Positions 1-6,823 of a stretch of 54,793 nt of DNA are shown here, in pieces. This DNA comes from an uncultured Prevotellaceae bacterium. Its GTDB lineage: Bacteria > Bacteroidota > Bacteroidia > Bacteroidales > Bacteroidaceae. The stretch lies in contig CAMHUI010000015.1 in assembly GCA_946188345.1 (NCBI GenBank), forward strand, positions 1 to 54,793, read 5' to 3'. Below the pieces are notes generated by a model. That model did not search any database. It saw nothing but the letters and a program-made list of their open reading frames with translations, and was not told where the DNA came from. A program made the translations under genes and the position numbers. Position 1 is the first letter of the stretch. The number at the start of each line of letters is the position of its first letter.

Positions 1-216
1 CTGCTCCTGCTCGACGACATCTTCGACAAGCTCGACGCCCGTCGCGTGGAGCAGATAGTGCGTCTTGTCGCCAGCCCGCAGTTTGGACAGATATTCATCA
101 CTGATACCAACCGCCAGCACCTCGACCAGATACTCCAGGGCAGCGCCTTCGACTATCGGCTCTTCAACGTAGCCGGTGGCAACATCAGTGCAGGGGAGGG
201 CACCGGAGATGTTTAG
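1..216 (+). CDS. recF: RecF DNA repair/replication protein, C-terminal fragment
   Basis: The reading frame is open from base 1 and ends at TAG 214-216, so only about 71 C-terminal residues are present. They start with the hydrophobic strand and acidic pair LLLLDDIFDKLD, the Walker B/D-loop region of the SMC-like ABC ATPase RecF, followed by the family's tail with FITDTNRQHLD. RecF binds DNA at gaps and helps load RecA through RecFOR. The next gene starts inside the last codons (ATG at 209), a recF-DUF721 overlap that is common in Bacteroidetes. The N-terminal Walker A lies outside the window. An SMC relative is the only real alternative; the DUF721 neighbour favours RecF. Confidence 0.85.
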   Translation: MLLLDDIFDKLDARRVEQIVRLVASPQFGQIFITDTNRQHLDQILQGSAFDYRLFNVAGGNISAGEGTGDV

Positions 217-499
217 GAAGAGCGTCAAGGGCATCGACACCATCCTGGCCCACATTCTCCGCCAGCAGGGTCTCGAAACTCCGCTGCTGCAAAATCTTCT
301 CATCGACAGCTGGGACGAGGTGGCTGGCTCGATGGCCGCCCGATACACCACGGAGAAATACATCCGCAACCAGACCCTTTTCGTCAAGATACAGAACCCC
401 GCCCTGCGTCAGGACCTCTCGATGATGCGCTCCCAGCTGGTGAAGCGCCTCAACCAGGCCGTCGGCGCACAGGTGATAGCCGATGTGCGTATCTTCTAA
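209..499 (+). CDS. DUF721 / DciA-like protein
   Basis: This 96-residue protein begins at the ATG that overlaps the recF stop by 8 bp; a longer reading from 176 would lie wholly inside recF. The sequence fits DUF721: a helical N-terminus, the core IDSWDEVAGSMAARYT, then TLFVKIQNPALRQDLSMMR and a final helix. DUF721 includes DciA, the ancestral loader/partner of the replicative helicase DnaB. A replication-linked role next to recF is therefore plausible, but I infer it only from family and position. Translational coupling with recF is likely from the overlap. Confidence 0.8.
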   Translation: MFRKSVKGIDTILAHILRQQGLETPLLQNLLIDSWDEVAGSMAARYTTEKYIRNQTLFVKIQNPALRQDLSMMRSQLVKRLNQAVGAQVIADVRIF

Positions 500-554
500 A
501 GAAAAGTTTTTTGAACTCTACTTAAAGATTAATAATACAGAAAAACATGCTACA

Positions 555-1151
555 ATGAAAAAGTATTTAACCCTCCTTGCCATTGCCCTTCACATCGCTG
601 CCTGCGGCTGGGCACAGAATAGTACTCCCCGTAATAGCGTCTCACTCGAACTCGGTGGAGCCGTCAATATGGTCGGTGGCGTCTATGAGCACCGCTTCCC
701 CGTCGGCTCGTCGGCCGGGGCGCCGACCCTCGGCTTCCGCACCGGACTGGGCTTCGTCTACAGCGAGTCGATGTCGATGTTTGCCGGCAGCAGCGACCTC
801 CGCGGCTGGAGCGTACCCCTGGAACTCAACTATCTCCTGGGCCGCAGGAAGAACCACCTGGAAGTGGGTGCCGGCGTGAACCTCGGCCTCTACAACGAAC
901 ACGTGGAGTATTCCGAGTGGGAATATGTGGGGCAGGATGCCAGCGGAATCAACATCTACAATGCTGTGCCGCACCGCGAAACCCGCAACTCATGGGGACA
1001 TCTCATCTACGGCAACGTCGGCTGGCGCCGGCAGGCTGCATCGGGATTCCTCATCCGTGCAGGCATCAGTCCGTCGTTCAACCTCGGTGGCTCCCACGCC
1101 ATCAGCCGCGCTGCCCTCTGGCCATACCTGAGCTTTGGCTGGGCCTTCTGA
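555..1151 (+). CDS. Small outer-membrane beta-barrel protein
   Basis: The 198-residue product starts MKKYLTLLAIALHIAACGWAQ, a signal peptide ending at an AxA-like site. The cysteine at position 16 is probably within the signal, but a lipoprotein cannot be excluded. The mature part has alternating hydrophobic/aromatic strands (SVSLELGGAVNMVGGVYEH, LEVGAGVNLGLY, HLIYGNVGWR) and ends in aromatic residues (WPYLSFGWAF), typical of an 8- to 10-stranded outer-membrane barrel assembled by BAM. The 55-bp gap after the previous gene suggests its own promoter or loose coupling. Ligand and function cannot be told from sequence. A 22-bp repeat array follows 59 bp downstream. Confidence 0.6.
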   Translation: MKKYLTLLAIALHIAACGWAQNSTPRNSVSLELGGAVNMVGGVYEHRFPVGSSAGAPTLGFRTGLGFVYSESMSMFAGSSDLRGWSVPLELNYLLGRRKNHLEVGAGVNLGLYNEHVEYSEWEYVGQDASGINIYNAVPHRETRNSWGHLIYGNVGWRRQAASGFLIRAGISPSFNLGGSHAISRAALWPYLSFGWAF

Positions 1152-1210
1152 TGCTAATCTCAACACACTTTATTGCAAATCCTAAAACGAAAGGTAACCA
1201 TTCATAAAGT

Positions 1211-1291
1211 AAAATAGCCTATTTTACCGACTAAAATAGGCTATTTTACTCAACAAAATAGGCTATTTTACTGAGCAAAATAGGCTATTTT
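1211..1291. repeat. 22-bp-period array of near-palindromes (4 units)
   Basis: Four copies of the 15-mer AAAATAGSCTATTTT start at 1211, 1233, 1255 and 1277, exactly 22 bp apart, separated by 7-nt spacers (ACCGACT, ACTCAAC, ACTGAGC). The first copy has CC at the centre and the others GG. Each unit is nearly self-complementary, and the end of one unit can also pair with the start of the next around the 7-nt spacer. The same family recurs at 34939-34997 with the same spacing. The motif AAAGTCYCAATGAAA follows both arrays (here 1332-1346). I do not recognise it as a named repeat. Confidence 0.85.
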
Positions 1292-1343
1292 ACTTTACGA
1301 TGTCTTAGTAATCGTATTATGAAACGTCGTGAAAGTCCCAATG

Positions 1344-1394
1344 AAAAGGCCTCGCCGAGCTGGCAGTTTGCCGCTTGGCGAGGCCTCTTTTTGT
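1344..1394. terminator. Bidirectional intrinsic terminator
   Basis: A strong hairpin pairs AGGCCTCGCCGAGC with GCTTGGCGAGGCCT (one G-U), with A residues before it and TCTTTTT after it. It lies downstream of pyk on the minus strand and downstream of the barrel gene and repeat array on the plus strand, so it can serve both directions. Confidence 0.8.
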
Positions 1395-1438
1395 GGAGTT
1401 AGTCCATCTCGGGGGTGGAAATATGTGTGGCTAATTTG

Positions 1439-2890
1439 CTATCTGTCGGCTACGTATTCGGGCAGATGGAACTCGTAAGTCTTGTCGAAGAACTGGCGCA
1501 CGGGATTGATTTCCAGGAATGTCGTGCCTGCGTTCTTGCCGAGGTTTCCGCTGAGGTATGCTATGCGGTCGTTGATGTTGATGTAGCCTTTCTGTCTCAG
1601 CATGCGGATGGCGGCGGTGAACATGAACTCTGGCGACACGTGCTTGCGCTGTGAGATGGGGATGACGCCGTAGGAGAGGTTCAGCAGTCGCTGCGTCTTC
1701 TCCACATAGCAGATGGCGAGGATGGGTGAAGGTCCTCGGAAGGCGGCCAGATGGCGCACGGTCTCTCCCGACAGCGTGTCGGCGATGATGCCGGCAGCGC
1801 CGAGGCGGCGGGTGGCATCGATGGCGGCATGGGCGAGGAACTCTTTCTGCGAGCAGTCGGGTCGCAGGGGTATCTCGAAGTCGTGGAGCGCCAGGCGGTC
1901 TTTCTCTGCTTGCTCGGCAATGGATGCCATCGTCTCGACAGCCTCTACGGGATACTTGCCCGATGCCGTCTCGCCGGAGAGCATCAGGGCATCGGTGTTA
2001 GAATAGATGGCGTTGGCGATGTCGGTGACCTCGGCGCGAGTGGGGCGCGGATTGTTGATCATCGAATGGAGCATCTGCGTGGCCACGATGACGGGTTTCT
2101 TCTTCTCGACGCATTTGCGGATGATTTCGCGCTGGATGCCGGGAATCTTCTCCAGGGGCACCTCGATGCCGAGGTCGCCGCGGGCTATCATGATGCCGTA
2201 GCTGGCGTCGATGATTTCGTCGATGTTGTCGACACCCTCCTGATTCTCAATCTTCGAGATAATCTTGATGTCGGAGTTGTGCTCGTCGAGGATGCGCTGC
2301 ACGGCCTTCACGTCTTCAGCGTTGCGCACGAAGGAGTGGGCGATGAAGTCGATGTCTTCCTCAATGGCAAAGAGGATGTTCTGTCGGTCCTTCTCGGTGA
2401 CAGATGGCAGCTGGATGTGCTCACCCGGGATGTTGACGCTCTTGTGTGAGCCCAGCGTGCCGTCGTTCTGAACCTGTGCCACGAGCATGGGGCCAGTGTT
2501 CTCGATGACGCGCATGGCCAGTTCGCCGTCGTCGATGAGGATGAGGTCGCCGACTTGAACGTCGCGGGTGATGTCGCTGTAGGACAGGTTGATGATGTCG
2601 TGGGTGGTCTCCATCTCGGGTCTTCCGAAGATTTTTACCACGTCGCCCTGCTTGTAGGCGATGGGCTCGCTGGTGGCCGTGGTGCGAATCTCCGGGCCTT
2701 TGGTGTCAATCATCAAAGCAATGAGCTGCGACGTTGCGCGTACATTATTTATAACCTTGCGCATGCCTTCCGGCGTGCCGTGGGCAGTATTCATGCGGAC
2801 CACGTTCATGCCGGCAAAGAAGAGCTTGCGCAGGAATTCCTGATCGCAACGATAGTCGCTGATGGTACAGACAATCTTGGTTTTCTTCAT
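1439..2890 (-). CDS. pyk: Pyruvate kinase
   Basis: This 483-residue enzyme converts phosphoenolpyruvate and ADP to pyruvate and ATP, the last step of glycolysis, in the cytosol. Visible motifs are the N-terminal KIVCTISDYRCD and MNVVRMNTAHG, the substrate segment MIDTKGPEIRT, the B domain, the catalytic ISKIENQEGVDNIDEI and IMIARGDLGIEVP, and the signature ATQMLHSMINNPRPTRAEVTDIANA in which the allosteric/active-site residues sit. The C-terminal domain after about residue 345 is the regulatory domain. The length is usual for bacterial PykF-type enzymes. It starts at ATG 2890 with the next gene 21 bp upstream on the same strand, so the two may be co-transcribed. Confidence 0.97.
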   Translation of the reverse strand: MKKTKIVCTISDYRCDQEFLRKLFFAGMNVVRMNTAHGTPEGMRKVINNVRATSQLIALMIDTKGPEIRTTATSEPIAYKQGDVVKIFGRPEMETTHDIINLSYSDITRDVQVGDLILIDDGELAMRVIENTGPMLVAQVQNDGTLGSHKSVNIPGEHIQLPSVTEKDRQNILFAIEEDIDFIAHSFVRNAEDVKAVQRILDEHNSDIKIISKIENQEGVDNIDEIIDASYGIMIARGDLGIEVPLEKIPGIQREIIRKCVEKKKPVIVATQMLHSMINNPRPTRAEVTDIANAIYSNTDALMLSGETASGKYPVEAVETMASIAEQAEKDRLALHDFEIPLRPDCSQKEFLAHAAIDATRRLGAAGIIADTLSGETVRHLAAFRGPSPILAICYVEKTQRLLNLSYGVIPISQRKHVSPEFMFTAAIRMLRQKGYININDRIAYLSGNLGKNAGTTFLEINPVRQFFDKTYEFHLPEYVADR

Positions 2891-2911
2891 AACATAATAA
2901 CTCTTATATTG

Positions 2912-3538
2912 TTATTTCGTTTTTTTTCCGTAGCCTACGGGGTTGTTGAGCATGAGGACCTCGCTTTCGCCGAGGTTCAGCTCGCGTGCAAGGGCTTCCT
3001 TCTCCATCGTGGCTCGAGGCACCGTGGCCAGTCCCAGGGCGGTGCAGGCTAGGCAGATGTTTTCCGAGACGTAGCCGGCATCCATTGCGCCGAGCTCCCT
3101 ATGGTTGCGCACCTTGCTGATGTCGCTCACCAGTACAAGGCTCACGGGCGCCGTAGCGGCAAAGTCCTGGAAACCGGCCACCTGCCGGCGCAGGTCCTTG
3201 TCGGAAACCTTCACGAGGGCATGCTGGCGGGCGTCATAGCGCCAGGCTCCGTCGGCACGACATACGTAGACGGTGATGTCCTGCCCGTTGATGGCCGAAG
3301 GGGCCGTGATGCGGCCTTCCCGGGGACGGTTCACGCCGCAGGCTGCCCACAGCAGCTGCGACAGCGTCTTCTCCGACAGCTCCCTGTCGGAATACTCGCG
3401 TACGGACTCCCGGCGGTCGAGCGTCTCAAACAGCGTCATCTTCACTTTCTTGTCGGGCTTGGGGAGCAGCTGCGTCTCCTGAGCACCAACGCCCAGGCAG
3501 ACAAAGAGCAGCACAACAGATAAAAACCTTTTCTTCAT
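2912..3538 (-). CDS. Secreted nitroreductase-family protein (SagB/ThcOx type)
   Basis: The 208-residue product has an N-terminal signal (MKKRFLSVVLLFVCLGVGAQ). It then shows the FMN-binding nitroreductase fold: RRESVREYSDRELSEKTLSQLLWAACGVNR near the start, a central PSAINGQDITVYV and a terminal LGLATVPRA...MLNNPVGYGKK. The pattern is closest to SagB-type dehydrogenases, seen in Bacteroidetes as stand-alone exported proteins. An exported flavin enzyme is unusual, and the physiological substrate is unknown. No azoline-peptide cluster (SagC/D) is nearby, so a natural-product role is unlikely. It lies 21 bp upstream of pyk on the same strand. Confidence 0.75.
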   Translation of the reverse strand: MKKRFLSVVLLFVCLGVGAQETQLLPKPDKKVKMTLFETLDRRESVREYSDRELSEKTLSQLLWAACGVNRPREGRITAPSAINGQDITVYVCRADGAWRYDARQHALVKVSDKDLRRQVAGFQDFAATAPVSLVLVSDISKVRNHRELGAMDAGYVSENICLACTALGLATVPRATMEKEALARELNLGESEVLMLNNPVGYGKKTK

Positions 3539-3622
3539 AAATATACGGTGTCATTGATTCTACTGCAAAAATAGCAAATCTTAGGCAAACTGACAAGGAA
3601 AAAACGAAAAATGATGAAAAAA

Positions 3623-3654
3623 TTTGGATTATTCAATCATTCTGCGTATATTTG
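3623..3654 (+). promoter_or_regulatory. Bacteroidetes-type promoter for DUF4332 gene
   Basis: A -33 TTTG (3623-3626) is followed after 20 bp by a -7 TATATTTG (3647-3654), matching the sigma-ABfr consensus. The start codon is at 3708, giving a leader of about 45 nt. Confidence 0.8.
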
Positions 3655-3707
3655 CACATAGAATTATATCAGAAAACATATTCACTAACCAAACAAGTAA
3701 AAAGATT

Positions 3708-4115
3708 ATGGCTTACAAGATTATTGACGTCGAGGGAATCGGCGAAGTGTATGCAAAGAAGCTCATCGCAGCAGGTATCGAAACCGTAGAAGCTCTTCTT
3801 GAGGCTTGTGCCAAGCCCGCCGGCCGCAAGGCTCTGGCCGAGAAAGCTGACATCTCACCAAAGCTCATCCTCACATGGGCCAACCATGCCGACCTGATGC
3901 GCATTAACGGCGTAGGCCCCCAGTTCTCAGAGTTGCTCGAAGCTGCCGGAGTAGACACCGTGAAGGAACTCAAGCACCGCAAGGCCGAGAACCTGCAGCC
4001 GAAACTCGAGGAGATCAATGCCGAGAAGCACCTCGTAGGCCGCGTTCCCGCCCTCGTGGAAGTAGAGAAGATGATTGCCCAGGCTAACGAGCTGCCTGCA
4101 GTCATGGAATACTAA
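3708..4115 (+). CDS. DUF4332 helix-hairpin-helix protein
   Basis: The 135-residue protein contains two tandem helix-hairpin-helix-like units: IIDVEGIGEVYAKKLIAAGI near residue 4 and LMRINGVGPQFSELLEAAGV near residue 64. Each has the GIG/GVG turn used for non-specific DNA-backbone contacts. The arrangement matches DUF4332, a cytosolic family common in Bacteroidetes. A DNA-binding role is inferred from the fold. The start is the ATG at 3708, placed after a good promoter; an earlier in-frame start would lie within the promoter. It is followed 10 bp later by a small envelope protein. Confidence 0.8.
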   Translation: MAYKIIDVEGIGEVYAKKLIAAGIETVEALLEACAKPAGRKALAEKADISPKLILTWANHADLMRINGVGPQFSELLEAAGVDTVKELKHRKAENLQPKLEEINAEKHLVGRVPALVEVEKMIAQANELPAVMEY

Positions 4116-4125
4116 TCCACGGCAT

Positions 4126-4500
4126 ATGAAGAAATTCATTTTGGTCATTGCGATAGCAGTCCTGCTCGTCGCAATGGCCGTTACCTGTCCCCAGCGTGAA
4201 GCCCATCTGACAGCCGTCAACAAGGAAGTAAAGACAGCTGTTACGGACGAAGTGGAAAAACTGTTAGGCAAGAGCATCGCGTTCTATGCCTCCCTCGCCA
4301 CCAACATCGCTTCCAAACTCGCCATCGACAGCCACTTCAGTGTAGGCAACTACGGCATCCTCTCCGTAGGCTATGTCGAGTGGAAAGAACAGCGTTACCC
4401 CGTTTCCGTCGGAGTGCTCGGACACGTATTCACCGTCGGCCACGAACAGATGGAAGAAAAAGTCGAGGATTACGTCCGCGAGAACATACCTTTCCTGTAA
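4126..4500 (+). CDS. Small membrane-anchored/exported protein, DUF4359-like
   Basis: The 124-residue product opens with a strong hydrophobic segment (residues 3-20, KFILVIAIAVLLVAMAVTC). An amphipathic region with a run of charged helices follows, then the conserved-looking NYGILSVGYVEW and VSVGVLGHVFTV. The pattern of an N-terminal anchor followed by a short NYG...FS/LSV...GVLG domain reminds me of DUF4359, but I cannot confirm this. It begins 10 bp after the DUF4332 gene and is probably co-transcribed. Function is unknown. Confidence 0.5.
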   Translation: MKKFILVIAIAVLLVAMAVTCPQREAHLTAVNKEVKTAVTDEVEKLLGKSIAFYASLATNIASKLAIDSHFSVGNYGILSVGYVEWKEQRYPVSVGVLGHVFTVGHEQMEEKVEDYVRENIPFL

Positions 4501-4626
4501 AGACAGCGGCGGCAACGTAGGAACGCAAATTCCCAAATTAGCAGGGGTAGAAGAAGGCAAAAAGTCTCCTTCTGCCCCTTAAATGTGGCCTAAACACTAC
4601 TTTTTTCTGCAAAAAAGCTAAAAAAA

Positions 4627-4658
4627 TTTGCTTATCCCATAAAAAACCCGTAAATTTG
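4627..4658 (+). promoter_or_regulatory. Promoter for HU gene
   Basis: TTTG (4627-4630), a 20-bp spacer and TAAATTTG (4651-4658) match the Bacteroidetes consensus. The HU start codon is 54 bp downstream. Confidence 0.8.
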
Positions 4659-4712
4659 CAGACCATTTAAAGATTGCAGGTAACTTTAACATCTAAAATA
4701 TAACAAATAGCA

Positions 4713-4991
4713 ATGACCAAAGCACAAATTATTAATGAGATTGCCGAGGCAACAGGCCTTGACAAGAAAGAAGTAGCAGTCGTCGTAGAAAGCTTCATGA
4801 CTTCCGTCAAGAACAGCCTTCTTAAGAACAAGGAAAGCGTTTATCTGCGCGGCTTCGGAAGCTTCAATATCAAACACCGCAAAGCAAAGACCGGCCGCAA
4901 CATCAAGGCCAATACAACCATACAGATCGAAGCCCACGACATCCCCAGCTTCAAGCCCTCAAAAAGCTTCCTCGAGCAGATGAAGGCCTAG
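4713..4991 (+). CDS. hup: HU-family DNA-binding protein
   Basis: The 92-residue protein begins MTKAQIINEIAEATGLDKKE, the dimerising helices of HU/IHF. It then has the core YLRGFGSFNIKHRKAKTGRN and the beta-arm region ending in PSFKPSKSFLEQMK. HU bends and compacts DNA as a dimer. Length and motifs are standard; the canonical arm-tip proline and basic residues appear in shifted form (TTIQIEAHDIPSFKPSK), as is common in Bacteroidetes HU homologues. A good promoter lies upstream, and the small basic protein and RNase G genes follow. Confidence 0.93.
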   Translation: MTKAQIINEIAEATGLDKKEVAVVVESFMTSVKNSLLKNKESVYLRGFGSFNIKHRKAKTGRNIKANTTIQIEAHDIPSFKPSKSFLEQMKA

Positions 4992-5052
4992 TAAAAAAAA
5001 GAAATAATAAAGGTAATAAAATATAGTAATCACCCAATTAATTAACACAGCT

Positions 5053-5142
5053 ATGCCAAACGGTAAAAAGAAAAAGGGCCACAAGATGGCTACGCACAAG
5101 CGTAAGAAGAGACTGAGAAAGAACCGTCATAAGAGCAAGTAA
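5053..5142 (+). CDS. 29-residue highly basic protein
   Basis: ATG 5053 opens a 29-codon frame ending at TAA 5140-5142. The product has 11 Lys and 4 Arg plus several His (start MPNGKKKKGHKMATHKRK, end RHKSK). It sits between hup and rng, 42 bp before the RNase G start. I recall near-identical short proteins at this place in Bacteroides genomes, which supports it being real. The composition suggests binding to RNA or the ribosome, like other tiny ribosomal proteins, but this is inference. The stop codon lies in the loop of a perfect 12-bp hairpin. It is easily missed by size-filtered gene callers. Confidence 0.75.
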   Translation: MPNGKKKKGHKMATHKRKKRLRKNRHKSK

Positions 5143-5156
5143 CCCTTGCTCTTATG
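5128..5156 (+). promoter_or_regulatory. Perfect 12-bp hairpin over a stop codon, before rng
   Basis: CATAAGAGCAAG (5128-5139) pairs perfectly with CTTGCTCTTATG (5145-5156) around a 5-nt loop TAACC that contains the stop codon of the 29-residue protein. No T-run follows, so it is not a simple terminator. It lies 28 nt upstream of the rng start and could be an mRNA processing or attenuation structure. Confidence 0.65.
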
Positions 5157-5184
5157 CTGTTCCTAAAACAAGAAGTGTAAAGAC

Positions 5185-6759
5185 ATGAACAGCGAAGTAG
5201 TAATTGACGTACAAGAGAAAGAGGTCGCCATAGCACTGCTTGAAGACAAAAAACTTGTCGAATACCAAAAAGAGCCCCGTGAGGCCTCCTTCGCCGTCGG
5301 AAACATCTACATTGCAAAAGTAAAAAAACTCATGCCAGGCCTCAATGCCTGCTTCGTAGATGTCGGTTATGAGCGCGATGCCTTTCTACACTATCTTGAC
5401 TTAGGCGGACAATTCAACTCCTACGCAAAGTACCTCAAGCAGGTGCAGAGCGACCGGAAGAAACTCTACCCCTTCGCCAAGGCAACCCGACAGCCCGAAC
5501 TACCCAAAGACGGAAGCGTGCAGACCGCACTCACCGTCGGACAGGAAGTCATGGTGCAGATAGTTAAAGAACCAATCTCAACCAAGGGCCCACGACTCAC
5601 AGGAGAAATCTCCTTCGCAGGACGTTACCTCGTCCTCGTTCCCTTCGGCGACAAAGTATCAGTTTCATCCAAAATCAAAAGCGGGGAAGAGCGGGCCAGA
5701 CTCAAACAACTCATCCACAGCATCAAGCCAAAGAACTGCGGTGTCATCGTAAGAACCGTAGCAGAAGGAAAACGCGTTGCTGAGCTCGATGCAGAGCTCA
5801 AAGTCCTCAACAAGCGCTGGGAGGACGCTATAACAAAGGTACAGAAGACGCAGCAACGCCCGCAACTTATATTCGAGGAGACAGGAAGAGCCATCGCACT
5901 CATTCGCGATATCTTCAATCCCAGCTTCGAGAATATACACATCAACGACGAAGAAGCATACAACGAAGTAAAGAACTATGTCAGCCTCATAGCCCCTGAA
6001 AAGGCAGGCATCGTAAAACTCTACACAGGCAAACTGCCCATCTTCGACAACTTCGACGTCACCAAACAGATTAAGTCAGGCTTCGGACGCATCGTCAACT
6101 ATAAGCACGGCGCCTATCTCATCATCGAACATACCGAAGCACTGCACGTCGTGGATGTAAACAGCGGTAACCGCACCCGCAACAACAACGGACAAGAAGC
6201 CAACGCACTCGAAGTAAACCTCGGAGCTGCCGACGAGCTCGCCAGACAACTCAGACTGCGAGACATGGGAGGAATCATCGTCGTAGACTTCATCGACATG
6301 AACCTCGCCGAAGACCGACAGCTGCTCTACGAGAGAATGTGCGAAAACATGAAGCAAGACCGCGCAAGGCACAACATCCTGCCGCTTTCGAAGTTCGGTC
6401 TTATGCAAATCACCAGACAGCGCGTCCGGCCGGCCATGGATGTCAAGGTGGAAGAAGAATGTCCAACCTGCTTTGGCAGCGGAAAAATCAAGTCGAGCAT
6501 TCTCTTCACCGACCAACTGGAAAGAAAAATTGACCGCCTCGTCAACAAGATTGGCATCAAGAGATTTACATTGCACGTACACCCTTATGTTGCCGCTTAC
6601 ATCAATCAGGGCTTCATTTCATTGAAGCGCCGGTGGCAACTTAAGTTCGGAATGGGCGTGCATGTCGTTCCCTCTCAGAAGTTGGGTTTCCTGCAGTACG
6701 AATTCTATGACAGCAAGAGACAGTTCATCGACATGAAAGAGGAAATCGAAACCAAGTAA
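5185..6759 (+). CDS. rng: Ribonuclease E/G family protein (RNase G)
   Basis: This 524-residue endoribonuclease acts in rRNA maturation and mRNA decay in the cytosol. An N-terminal S1 domain (about residues 35-125, GNIYIAKVKKLMPGLNACFVDVG) is followed by the catalytic core with the Mg-binding aspartates D324 (VVDVNSG) and D368 (IIVVDFIDM). The Zn-link CPTC (Cys426, Cys429) follows in ECPTCFGSGKI. There is no long C-terminal degradosome scaffold, so it is RNase G- rather than RNase E-sized. It starts at ATG 5185 and is probably co-transcribed with hup and the basic protein. The hairpin at 5128-5156 is a possible cis-control site. Confidence 0.95.
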   Translation: MNSEVVIDVQEKEVAIALLEDKKLVEYQKEPREASFAVGNIYIAKVKKLMPGLNACFVDVGYERDAFLHYLDLGGQFNSYAKYLKQVQSDRKKLYPFAKATRQPELPKDGSVQTALTVGQEVMVQIVKEPISTKGPRLTGEISFAGRYLVLVPFGDKVSVSSKIKSGEERARLKQLIHSIKPKNCGVIVRTVAEGKRVAELDAELKVLNKRWEDAITKVQKTQQRPQLIFEETGRAIALIRDIFNPSFENIHINDEEAYNEVKNYVSLIAPEKAGIVKLYTGKLPIFDNFDVTKQIKSGFGRIVNYKHGAYLIIEHTEALHVVDVNSGNRTRNNNGQEANALEVNLGAADELARQLRLRDMGGIIVVDFIDMNLAEDRQLLYERMCENMKQDRARHNILPLSKFGLMQITRQRVRPAMDVKVEEECPTCFGSGKIKSSILFTDQLERKIDRLVNKIGIKRFTLHVHPYVAAYINQGFISLKRRWQLKFGMGVHVVPSQKLGFLQYEFYDSKRQFIDMKEEIETK

Positions 6760-6760
6760 A

Positions 6761-6806
6761 AAGGAAGGCTGCAGCAGGACAATCCCTGTGCAGCCTTCTT
6801 TTTTTG
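6761..6806. terminator. Intrinsic terminator after rng
   Basis: GAAGGCTGCA pairs with TGCAGCCTTC, followed by a run of T (CTTTTTTTG). It lies 1 bp after the rng stop and 18 bp beyond the end of the convergent transglutaminase gene, so it may serve both. Confidence 0.85.
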
Positions 6807-6823
6807 ATTATTCAGCAATCCTT

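Noticed and set aside
1211..1291. The 22-bp-period array as a CRISPR array
   Set aside because: The units are only 15 bp, the spacers are 7 bp and similar to each other, and no cas genes are in the window.
2912..3538. A SagBCD azoline-peptide cluster around the nitroreductase
   Set aside because: The protein is exported and no cyclodehydratase or precursor gene is near.
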